Under the pieces are notes generated by a model, which was not told the DNA's origin, did not search any database, and worked only from the letters and a program-made list of their open reading frames with translations. Both the position numbers and the translations under genes were made by a program. Below, piece by piece: positions 8,107-15,461 of a DNA stretch of 18,073 nt. Source of the DNA: DATLYF01 sp035575095. Lineage in GTDB: Bacteria > Pseudomonadota > Gammaproteobacteria > Competibacterales > Competibacteraceae. Location: positions 1-18,073 of the forward strand of contig DATLYF010000048.1 in the NCBI GenBank assembly GCA_035575095.1, in the 5' to 3' direction. Position 1 is the first letter of the stretch; every line of letters starts with the position of its first letter.

Positions 8107-9558
8107 ATGCCAAGACGCACCAAAATCGTCGCCACGCTCGGCCCCGCCACCGACCAGCCCGGCGTACTGGACAGCATCATCCAGGCTGGGGTGGATGTGG
8201 TCCGCCTCAACTTCTCCCACGGCAAGGCCGAGGACCATATCCGCCGCGCCCAGGCAGTGCGCAGCCGCGCCGCCGCCCAGGGCCGCGACGTGGCAGTGCT
8301 GGTGGATCTACAGGGTCCGAAGATCCGTATCGAACGCTTCCGCGACGGCGCGGTGGAACTGGTGGAGGGGCAGCGCTTCGTGCTGGACGCCGCCCTGCCG
8401 GCCGATGCCGGAAGCCAGGAGGAGGTCGGCATCACCTACAAGGACCTGCCCAAGGACGTGCGCCCCGGTCATGTGCTGCTGCTGGATGACGGCCGCCTGG
8501 CGCTGGAGGTGGAGGCCGTGGAGGGGCCGCGCATCGTCTGCCGGGTGCAGGCCGGCGGCCCGCTCTCCAACAACAAAGGCATCAACCTGCAAGGCGGCGG
8601 GCTGTCGGCGCCAGCCCTGACCGAGAAGGACCGGGCCGACATCCTGGTCGCCGCCGAACTACAGGCCGACTACCTGGCGGTGTCCTTCCCGCGCGCCGCC
8701 GCCGACCTCGAAGAGGCGCGCACCTTGCTGCGCGCGGCCGGCGGCCAGGGCGGCATCGTCGCCAAGATCGAGCGCGCCGAGGCCCTGGCCGACATCGACA
8801 ATATCATCCTGGCCAGTGACGCGGTGATGATCGCCCGCGGCGACCTGGCCGTCGAGATCGGCGACGCCGAGCTGGTGGGCTGGCAGAAGCGGCTGATCCG
8901 CCGCACTCGTCAGCTGAACCGCGTGGCCATCACCGCCACGCAGATGATGGAATCCATGATCCATAACCAGACCCCGACCCGGGCCGAGGTCATGGACGTG
9001 GCCAACGCCGTGCTGGATGGCACCGATGCGGTGATGCTCTCCGCCGAGACCGCCTCCGGCAAGTACCCGGCCAAGGCGGTGGCGGCGATGGCGCGCATCT
9101 GCCTGGGGGCCGAGAGCCAGCGCGAGATCCAGCGCTCCAGCCACCGCCTGGACTGGCATTTCGAGCGCACCGACGAGGCCATCGCCATGGCCGCCATGTA
9201 CGTGGCCAACCACCTCGACGTGCGCGCCATCGTCTGCCTCACCGAGTCCGGCTCCACCACCTTGTGGATGTCGCGCATCAGCTCCGGCATCCCCATCTAC
9301 GCCCTGACCCGTCACGAGGTGACCCGGCGCCGCGTCACGCTGTACCGGGGCGTGTATCCGGTGGCCTTCGACGTGGTCCATGCCAATCCCAACCGCGTCA
9401 TCCAGGAGGCCCTGGAGACGCTCAAGGCGCGCGGCGCGGTCGCCGACGGCGACCGCGTGATCGTCACCAAGGGTGAGTTTGAAGGCATCGCCGGCGGCAC
9501 CAACACCATGAAGATCGTCATCGTCGGCGGACAGCGCCTGCCGGAGGCCTCGGCGTGA
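8107..9558 (+). CDS. pyk: Pyruvate kinase, PykA (type II) class
   Basis: The enzyme converts phosphoenolpyruvate and ADP to pyruvate and ATP. The 483-residue product shows LNFSHG (34-39), VDLQGPKIR (66-74), catalytic Lys220 with Glu222 in IVAKIERAEAL (217-227), Asp246 in ARGDLAVEIG, the TATQMMESM segment (276-284) and DGTDAVMLSAETA. GGPLSNNKGIN and ALTEKDRADI, together with the regular C-terminal domain, place it with E. coli PykA rather than PykF, from memory. The C-terminal tail VGGQRLPEASA is slightly longer than in E. coli. ATG 8107 follows AGGT. The leader of about 155 bases carries a HexR-like operator. The stop overlaps the GTG of the next gene in a GTGA junction, so the two proteins are probably made together. 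Confidence 0.97.
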   Translation: MPRRTKIVATLGPATDQPGVLDSIIQAGVDVVRLNFSHGKAEDHIRRAQAVRSRAAAQGRDVAVLVDLQGPKIRIERFRDGAVELVEGQRFVLDAALPADAGSQEEVGITYKDLPKDVRPGHVLLLDDGRLALEVEAVEGPRIVCRVQAGGPLSNNKGINLQGGGLSAPALTEKDRADILVAAELQADYLAVSFPRAAADLEEARTLLRAAGGQGGIVAKIERAEALADIDNIILASDAVMIARGDLAVEIGDAELVGWQKRLIRRTRQLNRVAITATQMMESMIHNQTPTRAEVMDVANAVLDGTDAVMLSAETASGKYPAKAVAAMARICLGAESQREIQRSSHRLDWHFERTDEAIAMAAMYVANHLDVRAIVCLTESGSTTLWMSRISSGIPIYALTRHEVTRRRVTLYRGVYPVAFDVVHANPNRVIQEALETLKARGAVADGDRVIVTKGEFEGIAGGTNTMKIVIVGGQRLPEASA

Positions 9559-10445
9559 GCGGCCTCGCCGGCTGGACCCTGGGCTTTGTCGGCCTGGGCC
9601 TGATGGGGCGGCCGATGAGCCGCAACCTGGCACGGGCCGGGGCGCGGCTGGTGATCCACACCCGCAACCGGGCGACGCTGGCGGAACTGGCGGCCGAGGG
9701 CATGATCCCCGCGGCTGCGCCGCGTGCCGTGGCCGAGCAGGCCGATACTGTCATCCTCATGCTGGCCGATACCCCGGCAGTGGAGCAGGTGTTGCTGGGG
9801 GCGGCGGGGGTGATCCACGGCCTGCGCCCCGGCAGCCTGGTGGTGGATATGGGCACCACGGCGGTGGCGGCCACGCGCCGCTTCGCCGCCGCGGTGCGCT
9901 CGCGCGGCGCCGACTACGTGGATGCCCCGGTCTCGGGCGGTGAGATCGGCGCCCGCGAGGCGACGCTAAGCATCATGGCCGGCGGCAGCGAGGCCGCCAT
10001 CGAGCGGCTGCGGCCGGTGTTCGCAGTGCTCGGCAACCGCCTGACCCATGTCGGGGAGGTGGGGGCCGGGCAGGTGGCCAAGGCCGCCAACCAGGTCATC
10101 GTCGGCCTGACCATCGGCGCCGTGGCCGAGGCCCTGGCCCTGGCCCGCGCTGCCGGCGTCGATCCGGCCAAGGTGCGCGAGGCCTTGCTGGGCGGTTTCG
10201 CCAGCTCGCGCGTCCTGGAACTGCATGGCCGGCGCATGATCGAGGGCGATTTCCGTCCCGGTGGCCGCGCCACCACCCAGCGCAAGGACCTGGCCCAAGC
10301 CCTGGAACTGGCCGGCCAGCTCGGCCTGGAGTTGCCCGCCACCGAGCTGTGTCTGCAGCTCTACGAGCGGCTCATCGCCCAGGGCGACGGCGAGCTGGAC
10401 CACAGCGCCCTGATCCGGGTGCTGGAGCGCACCGCCCGGACCTGA
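9555..10445 (+). CDS. Beta-hydroxyacid dehydrogenase, probable tartronate semialdehyde reductase
   Basis: This 296-residue protein belongs to the 3-hydroxyisobutyrate dehydrogenase/GarR/GlxR family. The Rossmann motif is GFVGLGLMGRPMSRNL (10-25). Arg37 after the second strand (HTRNRA) suggests NADP binding. The substrate motif is DAPVSGGEIGA (123-133), catalytic Lys176 lies in GAGQVAKAANQ, and a late Lys in QRKDLAQAL completes the family pattern. Members reduce tartronate semialdehyde to glycerate or oxidise 3-hydroxyisobutyrate, and motifs alone do not decide between them. The four-base overlap with pyk favours a role in glyoxylate-to-glycerate carbon feeding into lower glycolysis, as in tartrate and glyoxylate loci where this family accompanies a pyruvate kinase. 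The GTG start at 9555 is set by that overlap. Confidence 0.85.
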   Translation: MSGLAGWTLGFVGLGLMGRPMSRNLARAGARLVIHTRNRATLAELAAEGMIPAAAPRAVAEQADTVILMLADTPAVEQVLLGAAGVIHGLRPGSLVVDMGTTAVAATRRFAAAVRSRGADYVDAPVSGGEIGAREATLSIMAGGSEAAIERLRPVFAVLGNRLTHVGEVGAGQVAKAANQVIVGLTIGAVAEALALARAAGVDPAKVREALLGGFASSRVLELHGRRMIEGDFRPGGRATTQRKDLAQALELAGQLGLELPATELCLQLYERLIAQGDGELDHSALIRVLERTART

Positions 10446-10461
10446 GCGGGCCCGGCGCGCA

Positions 10462-10489
10462 TTGACAGGCGCCGCCCGTGCCCCATGAT
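10462..10489 (+). promoter_or_regulatory. Promoter of the polyphosphate:AMP phosphotransferase gene
   Basis: A consensus TTGACA (10462-10467) is followed after 16 bases by CATGAT (10484-10489). The start point would be near 10496, about 30 bases before ATG 10527. The -10 box covers the upstream ATGATG, so those codons would not be transcribed from this promoter. Confidence 0.55.
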
Positions 10490-10526
10490 GACCGCGAGAG
10501 GCCCGGGAACGGGTGCGGAGGTGGGC

Positions 10527-12014
10527 ATGTTCGAGGCGGTAGAGGTGGGGGCCCGGGTCGACAAGGCCGAGTACGAGGCGCAGGTGCCGCAGCTTCGGGT
10601 GGAGCTGCTCAACGCTCAGTTCGATCTGCGTCTGGCGGACTTCCCGGCGATCGTGCTGATCTTCGGCAACGACGACCAGGGCCGCAACGAGATCGTCAAC
10701 CTCTGCAACGCGTGGCTGGATGCCCGTTACCTGCGCACCTTCGCCTTCGGCCCGCCGCGCCGGGACGAGCGCCGCTATCCCCCCTTCTGGCGTTACTGGC
10801 GCACGCTGCCCGGCAAAGGCCAGCTCGCCATCTACGTGGGCGGTTGGGCTATGGACGCGGTGGCCGGGCATTACACCGGACGCCTCGATGCCATCGCCTT
10901 CGAGCGCCAGATTGCTCATATCCAGCGCTTCGAGCAGACGCTGATCGAGGATGGGGCGCTGATTCTCAAGTTCTGGCTGCATCTGTCGCGCAAGGCGTTG
11001 AAGCGGCGCCTGAAGGCGGCGCGGCGCAACCCCGGCCGCTACGTGCACCTGGACGATGCCGACTGGCAGATCTACGAGACCTACGACGCGGCCATGGCGG
11101 TGGCCGAGCATCTGCTGCGCAAGACCAGCAGCGGCGAGGCCCCGTGGCACATGGTCGAGGCCGCCGACGAGCGCCACCGCAACCTGAGCGTGATGCGCAC
11201 CCTGCTAGAGGGCCTGCAGACCCGCCTGGCGCAACCCCGGGCGCCGACGTGGGCAGAAGCGCCGCTGCGCGTACGCCGGTTGCAGCAGGACCCGCTGACC
11301 ATCCTCGATGCCGTGGATCTGAGCCGATCCCTGGACAAGGCCGATTACGACGAGCGGCTGCCGCGCCTGCAGGGCAAGCTGCAACGCCGCTCGCGCCAGG
11401 CGCGCGCCAGGGGCATCGCCGCAGTGCTGGTGTTCGAGGGCTGGGATGCCGCCGGCAAGGGCGGCACCATCCGCCGTATCACCGCCGCTCTGGATGCCCG
11501 CGACTACCGGGTGGTGCCGATTGCCGCCCCGAGCGAGGAAGAGCGGGCGCATCATTACTTGTGGCGCTTCTGGCGGCATCTGCCGGCCCCCGGCGAGATG
11601 GTGATCTTCGACCGTAGCTGGTACGGCCGGGTGCTGGTGGAGCGGGTCGAGGGCTACGCCCGCGAGCATGAGTGGCGGCGCGCCTACAGTGAGATCAACG
11701 ACTTCGAGGAGCAGCTCAGCGAGAGTGGCATGGTGCTGCTGAAGTTCTGGCTGCACATCGACGCCGACGAGCAGCTCAAGCGCTTCAGAGAGCGCGAGCA
11801 AACGCCCTACAAGAAATACAAGATCACCGACGAGGACTACCGTAACCGCGAGCGCCGGCTGGATTATGAGGCGGCGGTCAACGACATGGTGGCGCAGACC
11901 AGCATCGCCCAGGCGCCATGGCATATCATTGCCGCCAACGACAAGCGCTGGGCGCGCATCGAGGTGCTGAAGATCGTCTGCCAGAGCCTCAAGCGCGCCA
12001 TCGACGGGCGTTGA
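10527..12014 (+). CDS. pap: Polyphosphate:AMP phosphotransferase (two-domain PPK2)
   Basis: The enzyme phosphorylates AMP to ADP with inorganic polyphosphate. The 495-residue product matches Pseudomonas aeruginosa PAP (about 496) along its length, starting MFEAVEVG. It is two fused PPK2 domains. The C-terminal domain is complete: Walker A EGWDAAGKGG (304-313), VIFDRSWYGRVLVER (359-373) and TPYKKYKITDEDYRNR. The N-terminal domain is degenerate: its Walker A reads GNDDQGRNE (47-55) with Arg in place of Lys, and AIYVGGWAMD (101-110) lacks the Walker B Asp, so it is probably structural. ATG 10527 is chosen for homology and for GGAGGT (10517-10522); an ATG pair at 10485 lies in the -10 box. rlmM follows 15 bases downstream. 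Confidence 0.95.
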   Translation: MFEAVEVGARVDKAEYEAQVPQLRVELLNAQFDLRLADFPAIVLIFGNDDQGRNEIVNLCNAWLDARYLRTFAFGPPRRDERRYPPFWRYWRTLPGKGQLAIYVGGWAMDAVAGHYTGRLDAIAFERQIAHIQRFEQTLIEDGALILKFWLHLSRKALKRRLKAARRNPGRYVHLDDADWQIYETYDAAMAVAEHLLRKTSSGEAPWHMVEAADERHRNLSVMRTLLEGLQTRLAQPRAPTWAEAPLRVRRLQQDPLTILDAVDLSRSLDKADYDERLPRLQGKLQRRSRQARARGIAAVLVFEGWDAAGKGGTIRRITAALDARDYRVVPIAAPSEEERAHHYLWRFWRHLPAPGEMVIFDRSWYGRVLVERVEGYAREHEWRRAYSEINDFEEQLSESGMVLLKFWLHIDADEQLKRFREREQTPYKKYKITDEDYRNRERRLDYEAAVNDMVAQTSIAQAPWHIIAANDKRWARIEVLKIVCQSLKRAIDGR

Positions 12015-12029
12015 ACGCGACATCCTCTT

Positions 12030-13088
12030 ATGCTCAACCACCTCATCCTCTACTGTCGCCCCGGCTTCGAGGGCGAATGCGCGGCCGAGATCCAGGAGCG
12101 CGCCGCCGCCATGCAGAGCCACGGCTACGCCAAGGCTAGGCCGGGCAGCGGCTGGGTGCTGTTCAGCCCCTATGAACCCGGTCGCGCCGGTGAACTGGCC
12201 CGCGCCCTGGAGTTCCGCTCCCTGATCTTCGCGCGCCAGCTTCTGGCCACGCCCGGGTTGGTGGCCGAGCTGCCGGTGCACGATCGGCTCAGCCCGCTGC
12301 TCGCGGCCCTGGACGGCTTGGCGGAGCGCTATTCCGCGCTCTGGCTGGAAACCGCCGATACCAACGAGGCCAAGGCGCTGTCGGTGTTCTGCCGCAAGTT
12401 TGCCGTGCCGGCGCGGGCCGCGCTCGAACGCGCCGGGCGGCTGGCCGGGGACGCTCCTGGGTTGCCGCGGCTGCACCTGTTCTTCCTCGGCTCGGCCGCG
12501 GCCTATCCGGCCCTGTCCTGGCCGGACAACGCCTCACCCTGGCCCATGGGCATCCCGCGCCTGCGCTTCCCCGCCGGCGCCCCCAGCCGCTCCACCCTCA
12601 AGCTGGAGGAGGCGCTGCTGCTGTTTCTCGATCCGGCCGAACGCGCGCAGCGCCTGGCGCCCGGCATGCGTGCCGTGGACCTGGGGGCGGCGCCGGGCGG
12701 CTGGACCTGGCAACTGGTGCGCCGCCACCTCCAGGTCAGCGCCATCGACAACGGCCCCCTGGACAAGGCGCTGCTGGACAGCGGTCTGGTCGAGCACCGC
12801 CGCGAGGACGGCTTCCGCTACCGCCCGCCCAGGCCGGTGGAATGGATGGTATGCGATATGGTGGAGAGCCCCTCGCGCATCGCCCGGCTGGTGGCGCAAT
12901 GGCTGGCCGAGGGGTGCTGCCGCGAGAGCATCTTCAACCTCAAGCTGCCGATGAAGAAGCGTTACGTCGAGGTCAAGCGCTGCATCGACCTGATCGCCGA
13001 GGCGCTCGCCGGCATCCCCTACCGCCTGGCGTTGAAGCAGCTCTACCACGACCGCGAAGAGGTCACCGGCCATCTGCGGCGGCTGTGA
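12030..13088 (+). CDS. rlmM: 23S rRNA (cytidine2498-2'-O)-methyltransferase RlmM
   Basis: RlmM methylates the ribose of C2498 in 23S rRNA using S-adenosylmethionine. The 352-residue protein begins with the N-terminal domain (LILYCRPGFEGECAAEI, 5-21, then EFRSLIFARQ). The family signature IPRLRFPAGAPSRSTLKLEEA (175-195) follows. The Rossmann methyltransferase domain has motif I VDLGAAPGGWTWQL (216-229), AIDNGPL, EWMVCDMVE (271-279) and IFNLKLPMKKRY (301-312). Lys305 corresponds to the catalytic Lys of E. coli RlmM (306). It is slightly shorter than E. coli RlmM (366) because the C-terminal tail stops just after EEVTGHLRRL. ATG 12030 has only a weak ribosome binding site. The gene sits 15 bases after pap, probably in the same transcript. 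Confidence 0.96.
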   Translation: MLNHLILYCRPGFEGECAAEIQERAAAMQSHGYAKARPGSGWVLFSPYEPGRAGELARALEFRSLIFARQLLATPGLVAELPVHDRLSPLLAALDGLAERYSALWLETADTNEAKALSVFCRKFAVPARAALERAGRLAGDAPGLPRLHLFFLGSAAAYPALSWPDNASPWPMGIPRLRFPAGAPSRSTLKLEEALLLFLDPAERAQRLAPGMRAVDLGAAPGGWTWQLVRRHLQVSAIDNGPLDKALLDSGLVEHRREDGFRYRPPRPVEWMVCDMVESPSRIARLVAQWLAEGCCRESIFNLKLPMKKRYVEVKRCIDLIAEALAGIPYRLALKQLYHDREEVTGHLRRL

Positions 13089-13106
13089 GAGCCGCGCCCG
13101 TCAAGA

Positions 13107-13437
13107 TCGAGCCTCGACGGCTTCATTGCGACCACTGATCACTTACTGGATTGGCTGCTCCAGTTTGCAGATATCGAGGGCATGAGCTATCCATCGTTTA
13201 TCAGTGAAGTTGGCGCCATCGCAATGGGGTCAGCGACTTACTTATGGATTCTGCGAAATCTCGAAAAGCTTGAATCCGCTGTGCCGCAGCCTTGGCCATA
13301 TCAGCAACCAACTTGGGTCTTCTTCTCAGGTGCGCAACCCGCTATTCCGGGTGCCGACATTCGCTTTGTTCATGGCGATGTTCGTCCGGTCCATCAGGAG
13401 ATGGCTGCCGGCGCAGCAGGCAGGCGCATCAGCGGTC
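13107..13437 (+). pseudogene. Decayed RibD C-terminal/DHFR-like gene fragment
   Basis: One plus-strand frame encodes SSLDGFIATTDHLLDWL, then AIAMGSATYLWIL, PWPYQQPTWVFFSG and FVHGDVRPVHQEM. This is the pattern of small RibD-C (dihydrofolate reductase-like) proteins. The first beta strand and the start codon are missing: no ATG, GTG or TTG precedes SLDGF in frame after the rlmM stop, and the first Met is at 13182. Recognisable similarity ends near AAGAAGR (about 13426), before the usual IWIVGGG cofactor motif, and the frame then runs through non-homologous sequence to a stop at 13500. Both ends are therefore lost. Base composition is much less GC-rich than the neighbours (30 of 60 bases at 13201-13260). 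This fragment fills most of the gene-free stretch between rlmM and the VOC gene. Confidence 0.7.
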
Positions 13438-13497
13438 TAATTAGCGGTTGCAAGACGACAGACCGTAAGCGACCCGCGCTTGAACCGCGACGTCATG
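13432..13497. repeat. attC-like imperfect palindrome between gene fragment and VOC gene
   Basis: GCGGTTGCAAG (13444-13454) pairs with CTTGAACCGC (13479-13488), leaving one unpaired base on one side. Outside these arms lie GTCTAAT (13435-13441) and GTCATGC (13491-13497). These resemble, with one change each, the outer integron core boxes (RYYYAAC and GTTRRRY). The two outer boxes do not pair well with each other, so a functional attC is doubtful; a decayed site or a simple hairpin are alternatives. Confidence 0.3.
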
Positions 13498-13516
13498 CTT
13501 GATGGAGAGTCTGCGC

Positions 13517-13939
13517 ATGAAACCTCGGATAACGCTCATCACTATCGGCGTTGATGATTTGGAGGCGGCAGTGCGGTTCTACCGTGATGGTCTTGGCCTG
13601 AAGACCGAGGGCATTGTCGGCACAGAGTTCCAATATGGAGCAGTCGCGTTCTTTGCCCTGCAGGCGGGCCTGAAACTTGCGCTTTGGCCGAGAAAGAGCA
13701 TTGCCCATGATGCGGGGATTGCTCTTGGTAGTCCAAGCCCGGCCGAGTTCACCATCGGGCACAACGTTTCCTCCAAAGCCGAAGTCGACGAAGTCATGGA
13801 ACAGGCCAAGAGAGCAGGTGCAGCCATCGTCAAACCAGCGCAGGACACCTTCTGGGGCGGTTATGCAGGCTACTTCCAAGACCCTGACGGGCATCTGTGG
13901 GAAGTGGCATGGAACCCCCAGTGGGTTGTCGAAGAGTGA
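13517..13939 (+). CDS. VOC family (glyoxalase/bleomycin resistance-like) protein
   Basis: This 140-residue protein is a vicinal oxygen chelate fold protein, with two beta-alpha-beta-beta-beta modules. Module one is ITLITIGVDDLEAAVRFYRDGLGL (5-28); module two is around AEFTIGHNVSSKAEVDEVMEQAKRAGAAIVKPAQ, ending YFQDPDGHLWEVAWNP (119-134), with Glu129 at a position that often binds metal. Family members include glyoxalases, extradiol dioxygenases and antibiotic-binding proteins; the substrate cannot be inferred. ATG 13517 has GGAGAG upstream; a TTG at 13499 or ATG at 13502 would add five or six residues. GC content and codon choice are less biased than in the surrounding genes, which suggests acquisition. 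It ends at a hairpin terminator. Confidence 0.88.
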   Translation: MKPRITLITIGVDDLEAAVRFYRDGLGLKTEGIVGTEFQYGAVAFFALQAGLKLALWPRKSIAHDAGIALGSPSPAEFTIGHNVSSKAEVDEVMEQAKRAGAAIVKPAQDTFWGGYAGYFQDPDGHLWEVAWNPQWVVEE

Positions 13940-13966
13940 AGCATAGCATCCGGCTCGAGCGCGCCG

Positions 13967-13998
13967 GCCAACAGCCCCGTGCTGTTGGCTTCTCTCTC
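13967..13998 (+). terminator. Hairpin terminator after the VOC gene
   Basis: GCCAACAGC (13967-13975) and GCTGTTGGC (13981-13989) form a perfect 9-bp stem with a five-base loop, followed by the pyrimidine-rich TTCTCTCTC. It begins 28 bases after the VOC stop. The tail is mixed T and C, so efficiency may be moderate. Confidence 0.55.
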
Positions 13999-14048
13999 AC
14001 TCATCGGCGGCCGCTCAGCCAAAGCGCCAGGCGGCAGCATCGTGCCGA

Positions 14049-14105
14049 GATGGCCAAGATGCCGCCTACCTCGCCGCGGGCAAGCCCAAGGTCTTCTGCC
14101 CATAA
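14049..14105 (+). other. Possible C-terminal remnant of an unidentified gene
   Basis: One frame reads DGQDAAYLAAGKPKVFCP and then a TAA stop (14103-14105), followed at once by a terminator hairpin. It looks like the natural end of a protein, but upstream sequence in that frame has no protein-like character or start. It may be the tail of a gene deleted when the lower-GC patch was inserted. I do not recognise the family; chance is possible. Confidence 0.2.
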
Positions 14106-14107
14106 AG

Positions 14108-14136
14108 CTCCGGCTTTTAAGCCGGGGTTGTTTATT
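14108..14136. terminator. Bidirectional terminator between the plus- and minus-strand blocks
   Basis: CTCCGGCTT (14108-14116) pairs with AAGCCGGGG (14119-14127), a 9-bp stem including one T-G pair. It is followed by TTGTTTATT on the plus strand and by GCTTTATG on the minus strand. It overlaps the aroQ stop codon, so it can end transcription from both sides. Confidence 0.7.
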
Positions 14137-14569
14137 GCCGCAACTTGGCGCTGATGAATTGCAGCGCGAGGTTGTAGCCCAGCGTGCCGAAACCGGCCAT
14201 TACCGCCTCGGCGATGTCCGACAGGTAGGAATGATGACGGAAGGCTTCGCGCTTGTGCACGTTGGAGATGTGCACCTCGACGAACGGAATGGCGACACCG
14301 GCGAAGGCATCGCGGATAGCCACGCTGGTGTGAGTGTAGGCGCCGGGGTTGATCATCACGAACTGCACGCCTTCGCTGCGTGCCGCATGGATGCGGTCGA
14401 CGATGGCACCTTCATGATTGCTCTGGAAGCACTCCAGCTCAAGGCCGAGTTCCTGTGCCTGTGCGCGCAGGCTGGCTTCGACATCGGCCAGCGTGGTCGA
14501 GCCGTAGACATGGGGCTCGCGGGTGCCGAGCAGGTTCAGGTTAGGGCCGTTGATGACGAGGACTTTCAT
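14132..14569 (-). CDS. aroQ: 3-dehydroquinate dehydratase, type II
   Basis: The enzyme dehydrates 3-dehydroquinate to 3-dehydroshikimate in aromatic amino acid synthesis. The 145-residue length is typical of the dodecameric type II class. Visible are INGPNLNLLGTREP (6-19) with Arg17, catalytic Tyr22 in VYGSTT, FQSNHEGAIVD (48-58), INPGAYTHTS (73-82) with Asn74, active-site His100 in EVHISN and Arg111 in FRHHSYLSD. The ATG at 14569 has GGAG at a suitable distance; an upstream in-frame extension to 14650 lacks family similarity. The common partners accB and accC are not next to it. The gene ends inside a bidirectional terminator. Confidence 0.97.
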   Translation of the reverse strand: MKVLVINGPNLNLLGTREPHVYGSTTLADVEASLRAQAQELGLELECFQSNHEGAIVDRIHAARSEGVQFVMINPGAYTHTSVAIRDAFAGVAIPFVEVHISNVHKREAFRHHSYLSDIAEAVMAGFGTLGYNLALQFISAKLRQ

Positions 14570-14692
14570 AAGGGGACTCCGGTTGGGGTTGGTGGAAGGT
14601 GAACTGGGTGCCTTCAGCGATTGCGGCTCGAGGCGGTTGCGATGATCCACCCGCTGCCCCCAGCTTTGAAAACGCTGAACGTAACGGTGCCC

Positions 14693-15409
14693 TCACGTCG
14701 CTGGCGGGCAGCTGGGACGCACGATGCCATAGGACTGGGAGCGGAACTCGCGGCGCTGCAGCACCACCACCACCCAGGCCGAGAGCAGCATGAACAGCCA
14801 GGGGTGGAGGAACCAGCCGATGGCGGCGAAGGCGAAGAAATAGGCGCGCACGCCATTGTTGAAATGGTAGGCGGCACGGATGTTGAGCTGCGCCACCTGC
14901 TCGACGTGAGCCATGGCTTCGGGGGGCGGCTCCCGCTCCGGCTCCGCCAGAGGCGTGGCGCCGATGAGGATGGAGCAGTAATTGAACAGGCGAAAGGCCC
15001 AGGCGAACTTGAAGAAGGCATAGATGAAGATGGCCACCAGCAAGAGCAGCTTGAGTTCCCACTGCGCCGGGCTGGTGGGGACGACGAAAGGGAGCTGACT
15101 CAGCACCTGCATGGCCTGGTCGCCGGCGCGCAGCATGGCGAACAGCGCACCGATGAGCAGGATGGTGGTGGAGGCAAAGAAGGCCACGCCCTGCAGCAGG
15201 ATGCCCTGGATGGCGGTGTCGACGATGCGCACCTCACGCCGCAGCATGGTCAGCATCCAGCGCCGCCGGTACTCGCCCATGGCGGCGCTGATGCTGCGCC
15301 GGTGCAACCGGGTATGGTCGGCCAGCCAGGCGTAGCCCAGCCAGCAGAGCAAGAACCAGGCCACGGCGGCCCGGTCCAGGGGGGTGAGCAGGCTCAGCAA
15401 TTCCGACAT
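14693..15409 (-). CDS. DUF599 family membrane protein
   Basis: This 238-residue inner-membrane protein has about four to five hydrophobic segments (roughly 13-30, 70-92, 118-140 and 188-218, the last probably two). The family signature is present: LNIRAAYHFNNGVRAYFFAFAAIGWFLHPWLFML (about 175-208), ending in AWVVVVLQRREFRS. MGEYRRRWMLTMLRRE (44-59) is a basic cytoplasmic loop, also typical. The function of DUF599 proteins is unknown and nothing here decides it. The ATG at 15409 has GAGG upstream. It lies 52 bases after maiA and 123 bases before aroQ on the same strand; whether it shares their transcripts is unclear, as I see no convincing promoter or terminator in either gap. Confidence 0.88.
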   Translation of the reverse strand: MSELLSLLTPLDRAAVAWFLLCWLGYAWLADHTRLHRRSISAAMGEYRRRWMLTMLRREVRIVDTAIQGILLQGVAFFASTTILLIGALFAMLRAGDQAMQVLSQLPFVVPTSPAQWELKLLLLVAIFIYAFFKFAWAFRLFNYCSILIGATPLAEPEREPPPEAMAHVEQVAQLNIRAAYHFNNGVRAYFFAFAAIGWFLHPWLFMLLSAWVVVVLQRREFRSQSYGIVRPSCPPAT

Positions 15410-15461
15410 GTCGACGGGGACCTCGCAGCGGGCGCAATCCCTGTCATTCTAGCCAGGGTGC

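Noticed and set aside
10485..10526. Upstream ATG start for the polyphosphate:AMP phosphotransferase
   Set aside because: These ATGs lie in the predicted -10 box and the added residues are not in known homologues; GGAGGT and MFE at 10527 fit better.
13182..13502. A complete small gene starting at ATG 13182
   Set aside because: The conserved SLDGFIA start of the RibD-C fold lies upstream of this Met and the C-terminal half is missing, so it is better read as a broken gene.
13967..13989. Second attC site after the VOC gene
   Set aside because: At 23 bases it is too short for attC, the arms pair perfectly with no extrahelical base, and GTTGGCT does not fit GTTRRRY. It is better read as a terminator.
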